The position numbers were made by a program, and so were the translations under genes. Shown one piece after another: positions 1-5,057 of a stretch of 5,057 nt of DNA. Under the pieces are notes generated by a model. It saw only the letters and a list, made by a program, of their open reading frames with translations. It did not search any database and was not told the DNA's origin. Position 1 is the stretch's first letter. Each line of letters opens with the position of its first letter. The stretch is taken from assembly GCA_017615375.1 (NCBI GenBank), contig JAGAAH010000187.1, positions 1 through 5,057 on the forward strand, given 5' to 3'. Source of the DNA: Lachnospiraceae bacterium. Lineage in GTDB: Bacteria > Bacillota > Clostridia > Lachnospirales > Lachnospiraceae.

Positions 1-2672
1 CTTTTATGGAGCTTGCAAAGAGTTCATTGCAGACATTTTTAAATGCAATGACTTATAACGATAAGACAATATATCCTGTAGCAAGTATGAACGACAAGGA
101 TTTCCAGAATCTTATGGAAGTATACCTTGATGCAGTGTTCAGACCTAATATCTATAAGTATGAAGAGATATTCAAGCAGGAAGGCTGGCATTACGAATTA
201 GAGAAGAAAGAAGACCCGATTACAATTAACGGTGTCGTATACAGCGAGATGAAGGGCGCTTTTTCCGCATTGGACGAGCATCTTGACGAGAATATTAACA
301 GAAACTTATTCCCGGATAACACATATTCAAAGTGTTCGGGTGGAGATCCGCTCTATATTCCTGACCTTACACGTGAATACTATCTTGATTTCCACAGAAG
401 ATATTATCATCCGTCAAACTCATACATCTACCTCTACGGTAAGATGGATATGACGGAGAAGCTTCTTTATATCGATAAGGAGTACTTAAGCAAGTACGAC
501 AGATTAGAGATTGATTCAGAGATTAAGCTTCAGAAGGAATTTGCAGCACCGAAGGATGTTACGGCAGAGTATCCAATCTCTTCCGAAGAAGATCCTAAGG
601 GCAAGACAGTATATGCGTACGCATCACTTATAAGCGATGCTACTTTCGATCCTGAGATGCGTGTAGCCATGGATGCAATCGATTATATCCTTATGAATGC
701 ACCGGGTGCGGTACTTAAGCAGGCACTCCTTGATGCAGGCATCGGTAATGATGTCAGCGGTTACTTCTCGACATATAAGAGACAGAGTTCATATATGCTT
801 TGGACCAAGAATGCCAAGGAAGGTGAGCTTGATAAGTTTAAGAAGGTTATTAGAGATACTTTGGAAGACCTTCTTAAGAAGGGACTTAATAAGAAGAGTA
901 TAGAAGCATACTTAAACAGAGCAGAGTTTAACTTTAAAGAGCAGGATGCAGGACATATGCCTAAGGGCTTATTGCTTATAGATGCTTCATTCGAGACACT
1001 TCTTTATGATGATGATAAGCCGTTTACATTACTTGATCTTTCAAACGTATACGATGCATTAAGAAAGAAGCTTAAAGAGACTACATACTTTGAAGACCTT
1101 ATAAGAAAGTATTTAATCGAGAATAATCATGCTATATATCTTACTATGAAGCCATGTCCGGGTATGACTGCAAAGCAGGATGAAGAGCTTGCTAAGAAGC
1201 TTGCGGATGTTAAGGCTAAGATGTCTGATGCAGAGATAGAAGAGCTTATTAAGAAGACGGCAGCACTTAAGCAGTATCAGACAGAGCCGTCAAGCCCTGA
1301 AGATATCGCCAAGATTCCGGTATTAAAGAGAAGTGATATCAAGAAAGAATGCGAACCTGTAGTCAATAATATCGAGAAGGTTGACGGAAAGGATGTTATC
1401 TGGAACGATATCGAGACTAACGGTATAGGTTATCTTTCATTAATGTTTGAGATTAAGGACCTTCCGCTTAAGTTGTATCCTTATATCGGTTTACTTAAGG
1501 ACTTATTTACAATGCTTGATACCGATAAGCATACATATGCGGACTTAAGCAGCGAGATTGATTTCCATACCGGTGGAATCTCTGCGGATGCCAAGTTCAT
1601 ACCTACAAAGGACGGAAAGTCACGCGGATTCTTTACCATTAAGGCAAGCGCTTTATATGAGAAGCTTGACATTGCGGCAGAACTCATTAAAGAAGTTGTC
1701 GGTACAACCAAGTATGAGTCCGATAAGAGAGTTAAAGAGCTTATCTTGGAAGGCGTGTCCAGAATGAGCGAAGGTATCGCTGCAGCAGGTCATATGTACA
1801 GTATGAAGCGTGCAGGTTCTTATGTATCTGAAATTGAGTACAAGAACGAACTTATAAGCGGTATTGATTATTACTACTTCATTAAGGATTTGTCTGAGCA
1901 CTTCGACGAGAAGAAGGAAGAAGTATACAGAAGCTTAAGAGAGACTGCGGAATACATCTTTGATGAGAAGTTCCTTATCCCGGCAATTATCTGCCGTAAG
2001 GAAGCATTCAATAAGATGGATGGTATAATTAAGACGGTTAAGCCTGTACTTAAGGGCTCGGGCAAGACATACGAGAAGGAAGAGGTTAAGTTAGAGGTTA
2101 AGAACGAAGCAATTACAACATCTTCAAGAGTTCAGTATGATGCATTAAGCGGTAGCTACAAGGCACACGGATATAACTTTAACGGTGCATTAAGAGCTTT
2201 GGTCGGCGCAGTCAATAACGATAATCTCTACATCAATGTCCGCGTTAAGGGCGGCGCATATGGAGTATTCATGGTAGTTGACAGATTCGGAGCGCTTTCA
2301 TTCGGCTCATACCGTGATCCTAACATCAAGAAGACGTATGAAGCATATAACGAAGTGCCTAAGTTTATCGAAGAGCTTAACGCAGACGAAGGCACAATGA
2401 CGAAGTACGTGCTTGGCGCAATCGGAAAACTCGACAGACCGATGTCACCTGCAATGAAGGGTGGTTACAGTGCAGGTGCTTATCTTGCCGGTCTTACGAC
2501 TGCTGATTACCAGAAAGAGCGTGACGAATTAATCAATGCAACATTGGATGACTTAAAGAAGTTCGCCCCGATGGTAAGAGATGTACTTAAGGATAACAAT
2601 ATCTGCGTAATCGGTAATGAGGATAAGATTAAAGAAGATAAGGATATCTTTAAGACAATAAGAAAGCTTTAA
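1..2672 (+). CDS. M16C family zinc metallopeptidase (insulinase/presequence protease-like), 5'-truncated by the window edge
   Basis: Clam-shell peptidase that degrades short unfolded peptides; in Firmicutes it is probably cytosolic. The reading frame stays open to base 1, and the first visible residues (FMELAKSSLQTFLNAMTY) are mid-domain sequence in this family, so the Met at position 6 is not the start. About 85-90 N-terminal residues, including the HxxEH zinc and catalytic motif, lie outside the window. Numbering from that Met: the third zinc ligand is Glu81 in GVVYSEMKG; a family-typical stretch SGGDPLYIPDLTREYY follows near 112-127; a charged helical linker (about 392-426) joins the two halves; the M16C-associated region follows. 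The C-terminal half keeps the Arg746/Tyr752 pair in RVKGGAYG, equivalent to the substrate-binding Arg/Tyr of presequence proteases, and then YRDPN. At 888 visible residues it fits a family length of about 970-1000 with no internal frameshift. Lysine is almost always AAG, which suggests strong translation. Family call is secure; the substrate is unknown. Confidence 0.95.
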   Translation, partial: FMELAKSSLQTFLNAMTYNDKTIYPVASMNDKDFQNLMEVYLDAVFRPNIYKYEEIFKQEGWHYELEKKEDPITINGVVYSEMKGAFSALDEHLDENINRNLFPDNTYSKCSGGDPLYIPDLTREYYLDFHRRYYHPSNSYIYLYGKMDMTEKLLYIDKEYLSKYDRLEIDSEIKLQKEFAAPKDVTAEYPISSEEDPKGKTVYAYASLISDATFDPEMRVAMDAIDYILMNAPGAVLKQALLDAGIGNDVSGYFSTYKRQSSYMLWTKNAKEGELDKFKKVIRDTLEDLLKKGLNKKSIEAYLNRAEFNFKEQDAGHMPKGLLLIDASFETLLYDDDKPFTLLDLSNVYDALRKKLKETTYFEDLIRKYLIENNHAIYLTMKPCPGMTAKQDEELAKKLADVKAKMSDAEIEELIKKTAALKQYQTEPSSPEDIAKIPVLKRSDIKKECEPVVNNIEKVDGKDVIWNDIETNGIGYLSLMFEIKDLPLKLYPYIGLLKDLFTMLDTDKHTYADLSSEIDFHTGGISADAKFIPTKDGKSRGFFTIKASALYEKLDIAAELIKEVVGTTKYESDKRVKELILEGVSRMSEGIAAAGHMYSMKRAGSYVSEIEYKNELISGIDYYYFIKDLSEHFDEKKEEVYRSLRETAEYIFDEKFLIPAIICRKEAFNKMDGIIKTVKPVLKGSGKTYEKEEVKLEVKNEAITTSSRVQYDALSGSYKAHGYNFNGALRALVGAVNNDNLYINVRVKGGAYGVFMVVDRFGALSFGSYRDPNIKKTYEAYNEVPKFIEELNADEGTMTKYVLGAIGKLDRPMSPAMKGGYSAGAYLAGLTTADYQKERDELINATLDDLKKFAPMVRDVLKDNNICVIGNEDKIKEDKDIFKTIRKL

Positions 2673-2710
2673 TATACGCATAGGATATATAAATTAATAC
2701 ATAGATATGA

Positions 2711-2731
2711 GGGAGAGGCAATGCCTCTCCC
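2711..2731. repeat. Perfect 10-bp inverted repeat (RNA hairpin) between the peptidase gene and era
   Basis: GGGAGAGGCA and its exact reverse complement TGCCTCTCCC flank a single central A. In RNA this would form a GC-rich stem of about 8-9 bp with a 3-5 base loop, starting 38 bases after the peptidase stop. The bases that follow (GAGTGTCGTT) are poor in T, so it is not a classical intrinsic terminator. It could be a weak or factor-assisted terminator, a 3'-end stabiliser for the peptidase mRNA, or a processing site between two cistrons. The symmetry is seen directly; the role is inference. Confidence 0.85.
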
Positions 2732-2753
2732 GAGTGTCGTTAAATATGGTATT

Positions 2754-2764
2754 GGAAAGAAAGG
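2754..2764 (+). promoter_or_regulatory. Ribosome binding site deciding the era start
   Basis: The purine run GGAAAGAAAGG ends five bases before ATG 2770. Neither of the in-frame upstream ATGs (2707 and 2746) has a Shine-Dalgarno-like sequence before it, and starting at 2707 would translate straight through the inverted repeat. This favours 2770. The match is moderate rather than a full GGAGG. Confidence 0.6.
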
Positions 2765-2769
2765 CAAGT

Positions 2770-3681
2770 ATGCAGGAATTAAAATCAGGATTTGCAACGA
2801 TTATAGGACGTCCGAATGTAGGTAAGTCCACACTTATGAATAAGATAATAGGACAGAAGATTGCGATTACATCCAATAAGCCGCAGACGACGAGAAATAA
2901 GATTCAGACCGTCTATACGGATATGGAGAAGGGACAGATAGTCTTCAGCGATACGCCGGGTATTCATAAGGCCAATAATAAGCTTGGAGAATACATGGTG
3001 GAAGTTGCAGAGCATTCGCTTCGTGACATGGACGTTATATTATTTCTTGTAGAGCCTACTAACTACGTGGGTGCCGGTGAGAAACATATAATCGAGGTTA
3101 TTAAGAAAAGCAATATTCCGGCAATTCTTGTAATTAATAAGATAGGTTCGGTGAAGAAGGAAGAACTTCTTTCATTTATCGATACATACCGCAAAGAATA
3201 TGAATTTGACGACATCGTGCCTGTATCCGCAAAGACGGGTGAAAATGTCGATGAGCTTATAGATGTTATATTTAAGTACCTTCCGTACGGACCGATGTTC
3301 TACGATGAAGATACCATAACGGATCAGCCGGAAAAGCAGATAGTTGCAGAGATGATTCGTGAAAAAGCGCTTCATGCTCTTAACGAAGAAGTGCCGCACG
3401 GCATTGCCGTAACGGTAGATGTTATGAAGAAGCGTAAGGGACAGAAAGTTATGGATATCGATGCCACGATTATCTGCGAACGTGATTCTCATAAGGGAAT
3501 AATCATAGGAAAAGGCGGAGAGATGCTGAAAAAAATCGGCACCAACGCAAGATACGAGATAGAGAAGATGCTTGAGATGCAGGTTAACCTGAAACTCTGG
3601 GTTAAGGTTAAGAAGAACTGGAGAGACAACGACGTTCTTATGAAGAACTTCGGATATGACAAGAAGAGGATTGACGAGTAG
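2770..3681 (+). CDS. era: GTPase Era, ribosome small-subunit assembly factor
   Basis: Era binds GTP and the 3' end of 16S rRNA and acts in late maturation of the 30S subunit, linking ribosome assembly to growth. The start at 2770 gives 303 residues, matching the usual length of about 300 and the typical opening (KSGFATIIGRPNVGKST). GTPase motifs in order: G1 P-loop GRPNVGKS (13-20), G2 region PQTTRNKIQ (38-46), G3 DTPG (61-64), G4 NKIG (123-126) and G5 SAK (153-155). A family-typical linker, DQPEKQIVAEMIREKAL, covers 185-201. The C-terminal KH RNA-binding domain includes IIIGKGGEMLKKIG with GKGG at 247-250. G4 is odd: Era normally has NKxD, whose Asp reads the guanine base, and here it is Gly126 (codon GGT, one transition from GAT). 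All else looks intact. recO follows after three bases. No convincing promoter lies just upstream, so transcription may come from farther upstream. Identity is very secure; the start is probable. Confidence 0.97.
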   Translation: MQELKSGFATIIGRPNVGKSTLMNKIIGQKIAITSNKPQTTRNKIQTVYTDMEKGQIVFSDTPGIHKANNKLGEYMVEVAEHSLRDMDVILFLVEPTNYVGAGEKHIIEVIKKSNIPAILVINKIGSVKKEELLSFIDTYRKEYEFDDIVPVSAKTGENVDELIDVIFKYLPYGPMFYDEDTITDQPEKQIVAEMIREKALHALNEEVPHGIAVTVDVMKKRKGQKVMDIDATIICERDSHKGIIIGKGGEMLKKIGTNARYEIEKMLEMQVNLKLWVKVKKNWRDNDVLMKNFGYDKKRIDE

Positions 3682-3684
3682 TTA

Positions 3685-4350
3685 ATGAGCGAGCGGATTA
3701 CTGCTACGGGTATGGTGCTTATGTCTACACCCGTAGGTGATTACGACAAGAGAATAGTATTGCTTACTCGTGACATGGGCAGGATTACCTGCTTCGCGCG
3801 TGGGGCAAGGAGACAGAATTCTGCGTTACTTGCCGGAACGAATCCTTTTGCATTCGGCGAATTCGAGATGTTCGTCGGCAGAGATTCTTATACCATAGTT
3901 AAGGCGAATATCAAGGAATACTTTAGGGAGCTTACCATAGATCCGGACCTTGCTTCCTACGGATTTTACTTCCTTGAGATAGCCAACTACTATACGAGAG
4001 AGAATCTTGACGGGTCCGACATGCTTAAACTTATATATGTCTCGATTAAAGCGCTTTTATCGGAAAAGCTTGATTTCATACTGGTACGACGGATATTCGA
4101 GCTTAAGGCCATGCAGTTAAACGGAGAATATCCGGTAATCAAAGATGACGAGCCATATCTTGAAGCAACGAAGTATGCGTTTAAGTATGTGACAAGTTCG
4201 AAGATTGAGAGATTATTTACGTTTACGGTTCTGCCGGATGTATTGGAAGAGATGGGAGACATCATAGATTCCTTTATGGATAAGCACATAGACAGAAAAT
4301 TTAATTCTTTATCATTGCTTCATTTACAAATAGACCAAGATAATGTATAA
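3685..4350 (+). CDS. recO: DNA repair protein RecO (short form)
   Basis: RecO works with RecR, and RecF in some lineages, to anneal strands and help RecA replace SSB on single-stranded gaps. Evidence is the N-terminal OB-fold sequence: TATGMVLMSTPVGDYDKRIVLLTRD, then GRITCFARGARRQNSALLAGTNPFAFGEFEMF (residues about 6-63). It is followed by the helical part with YGFYFLEIANYYTRE (92-106) and a C-terminal helical end, LFTFTVLPDVLEEM to KFNSLSLLHLQ. At 221 residues it is shorter than the usual 240-255. The region between NGEYP (146-150) and ATKYAFKYV (161-169) is only about 10 residues and has no Cys, where many relatives carry a CxxC...CxxC zinc finger; the only Cys is Cys36. The ATG lies three bases after the era stop with only a weak GAG as RBS, which points to translational coupling with era. 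Two tandem in-frame TAA codons end it, and the first lies inside the -10 box of the next gene's promoter. Confidence 0.93.
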   Translation: MSERITATGMVLMSTPVGDYDKRIVLLTRDMGRITCFARGARRQNSALLAGTNPFAFGEFEMFVGRDSYTIVKANIKEYFRELTIDPDLASYGFYFLEIANYYTRENLDGSDMLKLIYVSIKALLSEKLDFILVRRIFELKAMQLNGEYPVIKDDEPYLEATKYAFKYVTSSKIERLFTFTVLPDVLEEMGDIIDSFMDKHIDRKFNSLSLLHLQIDQDNV

Positions 4351-4351
4351 T
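4323..4351 (+). promoter_or_regulatory. Sigma-A-type promoter inside the recO 3' end, for the lipoprotein gene
   Basis: A -35 box TTTACA (4323-4328; 5 of 6 to TTGACA) is followed by exactly 17 bases and a perfect -10 box TATAAT (4346-4351), preceded directly by TG. The -10 covers the first recO stop codon. Transcription would begin near 4358, leaving a leader of about 23 bases that contains the lipoprotein RBS. The match is seen directly; activity is inferred. Confidence 0.75.
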
Positions 4352-4366
4352 AACTCTTTGTGATTT

Positions 4367-4372
4367 GGAGGA
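4367..4372 (+). promoter_or_regulatory. Strong ribosome binding site of the lipoprotein gene
   Basis: GGAGGA ends nine bases before ATG 4382. It is the best Shine-Dalgarno match in the window, fixes this start, and is much stronger than those before era or recO. Confidence 0.88.
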
Positions 4373-4381
4373 AGTGGTTAT

Positions 4382-4975
4382 ATGAAGAAAATTAGCATAA
4401 CCTTAATTATAAGCTTAATACTTGTACTTCTTGTAGGATGCGGCTCCGGAATTAAGACGGATGAGAGCGCAATCAGTGTTAAGAAGAATGGTAAGATTAC
4501 AGGGGTAAGTATCGAAGCTTTCGATAAGAGCTATTATAGCGAAGAAGAATTATCCGATTTTGTCGAGAAGACAATTAAGGAATATCAGCAGGAAAATGGC
4601 GACTCGTCGGTTAAGCTTGAAAGTCTTAAGGTAGAAGAGGGTAAGGCTACGCTTTACATTAACTATGAGACACCGACAGACTATGCAAAGTTTAACGGGG
4701 AAGAGCTTTTTGTCGGAACGATTCTTGATGCGATGGCCGCAGGGTACAATCTTGATACGACATACTATGAAGTAAGCGGAACAACATTGGGTACGGCTAC
4801 AAGTATAGATTTAATCGACGATGACTACAAGGTTGTAATCGTAAAAGAAAAGATTAGAGTTATAGTTCCGGGTAAGATTAAGTTTGTGTCGGATAATCTC
4901 ACGATAATCGATAAGAATACCGTTACACCTACGAATAAGAATGCTACGGGATATTCTATAATTATATATAAATAG
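4382..4975 (+). CDS. Uncharacterised secreted lipoprotein
   Basis: I do not recognise a named function. The protein has 197 residues and starts with a lipoprotein signal peptide: basic MKK, a hydrophobic core ISITLIISLILVLL (4-17), and the lipobox LVGC with Cys20 as the lipidated residue. The mature part of about 178 residues would sit on the outer face of the cell membrane. It is acidic, predicted to be soluble, and has no second membrane segment. An early segment (about 31-46) looks like a beta-strand pair, ISVKKNGKITGVSIEAF. An amphipathic helix follows, SEEELSDFVEKTIKEYQQENG (53-73), then beta-rich sequence containing DYAKFNGEELFVGT (100-113) and a C-terminal VIVKEKIRVIVPGKIKFVS (152-170). 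There is no catalytic motif I can name. As far as I recall, similar small lipoproteins sit after era-recO and before glyS in other Lachnospiraceae, which would make it a lineage-conserved orphan; this is from memory, not checked. It has its own promoter and terminator. Confidence 0.88.
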   Translation: MKKISITLIISLILVLLVGCGSGIKTDESAISVKKNGKITGVSIEAFDKSYYSEEELSDFVEKTIKEYQQENGDSSVKLESLKVEEGKATLYINYETPTDYAKFNGEELFVGTILDAMAAGYNLDTTYYEVSGTTLGTATSIDLIDDDYKVVIVKEKIRVIVPGKIKFVSDNLTIIDKNTVTPTNKNATGYSIIIYK

Positions 4976-4981
4976 GTAATT

Positions 4982-5009
4982 AAAAGGATGCTTAATCAGC
5001 ATCCTTTTT
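4982..5009 (+). terminator. Rho-independent terminator after the lipoprotein gene
   Basis: AAAAGGATGC (4982-4991) pairs perfectly with GCATCCTTTT (4999-5008) around the seven-base loop TTAATCA, whose outer T and A can add an 11th pair. The 3' arm runs into TTTTT (5005-5009), then G and TT. The stem begins seven bases after the lipoprotein stop. The A-run on the left arm would give a T-run on the other strand, so it could also work in both directions. Confidence 0.93.
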
Positions 5010-5039
5010 GTTATATATGCTTAAGTCGGGGAGAGAAAA

Positions 5040-5056
5040 TTTGTCAACTTTGTTAA
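5040..5056. repeat. Near-identical 8-base tandem pair at the right edge, possible promoter/operator start
   Basis: TTTGTCAA (5040-5047) and TTTGTTAA (5049-5056) differ at one base and repeat with a nine-base period. TTGTCA at 5041-5046 could serve as a -35 box (5 of 6), with its -10 lying beyond the window. TTGTTAA also resembles half of a Rex redox-repressor site (TTGTTAAnnnnTTAACAA), but the other half would be off the edge. Function cannot be judged from here. Confidence 0.3.
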
Positions 5057-5057
5057 A

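Noticed and set aside
1653..1901. Minus-strand open frames inside the peptidase gene
   Set aside because: They are opposite well-conserved M16C coding sequence, with no start signals and low-complexity, non-family translations.
2665..2693. Possible promoter for era with TATAAA at 2688-2693
   Set aside because: The -35 position at 17-base spacing reads AGCTTT, and nearby spacings give nothing closer to TTGACA; AT-rich sequence alone explains the -10-like match.
2707..2769. In-frame N-terminal extension of Era starting at ATG 2707 (or 2746)
   Set aside because: No Shine-Dalgarno sequence precedes either ATG, the extension encodes the inverted repeat, and the family N-terminus matches a start at 2770.
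3172..3492. Minus-strand open frame of 106 codons within era
   Set aside because: It lies wholly opposite the conserved Era sequence, has no RBS or family resemblance, and is explained by the codon bias of the coding strand.
5042..5047. Minus-strand TTGACA as a -35 box
   Set aside because: No -10 box at 16-18 bases, and it would point into the terminator and the lipoprotein gene with no minus-strand gene to serve.
5028..5057. TTG start codon at 5041 preceded by GGGGAG, opening a frame to the right edge
   Set aside because: It lies only about 30 bases after a strong terminator with no room for a promoter, and six codons are too few to support a gene.

Overview
The window reads as chromosomal core DNA from an anaerobic Clostridia, most likely a member of the Lachnospiraceae (Butyrivibrio/Roseburia-like). 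Three things suggest this: the moderately AT-rich, AAG- and CTT-heavy codon use; the era-recO order followed by a small lipoprotein; and an M16C presequence-protease-type peptidase of the kind common in that family. The genus is inference. All four genes are on the plus strand, and there is no sign of a mobile element, CRISPR array, tRNA or rRNA.

Layout: (1) positions 1-2672 hold most of a large M16C zinc metallopeptidase. Its N-terminus, including the HxxEH zinc motif, lies off the left edge. (2) Positions 2673-2769 are a 97-base gap carrying a perfect 10-bp GC-rich inverted repeat. (3) Positions 2770-3681 encode the ribosome-assembly GTPase Era, with an unusual NKIG in place of NKxD at the guanine-specificity motif. 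(4) Three bases later, recO (3685-4350) encodes a short RecO recombination mediator that lacks the cysteine zinc-finger insert seen in many relatives. (5) A near-consensus sigma-A promoter (TTTACA, 17 bases, TATAAT) is embedded in the 3' end of recO and overlaps its stop codon. It probably drives (6) an uncharacterised lipoprotein (4382-4975) with a strong RBS and a clear lipobox. (7) A strong intrinsic terminator (4982-5009) closes the unit. (8) The last ~48 bases look like the start of a regulatory region for a gene beyond the right edge.

The genes probably work independently. The peptidase clears peptides, Era matures the small ribosomal subunit, RecO loads RecA in recombinational repair, and the lipoprotein is an envelope protein of unknown role. 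era and recO look translationally coupled, whereas the lipoprotein has its own promoter. I found no convincing novel multi-gene system. The points most worth a second look are the Era G4 substitution, the minimal RecO, the promoter buried in the recO stop, the conserved-looking orphan lipoprotein, and a sharp context rule for lysine codons in the peptidase gene.
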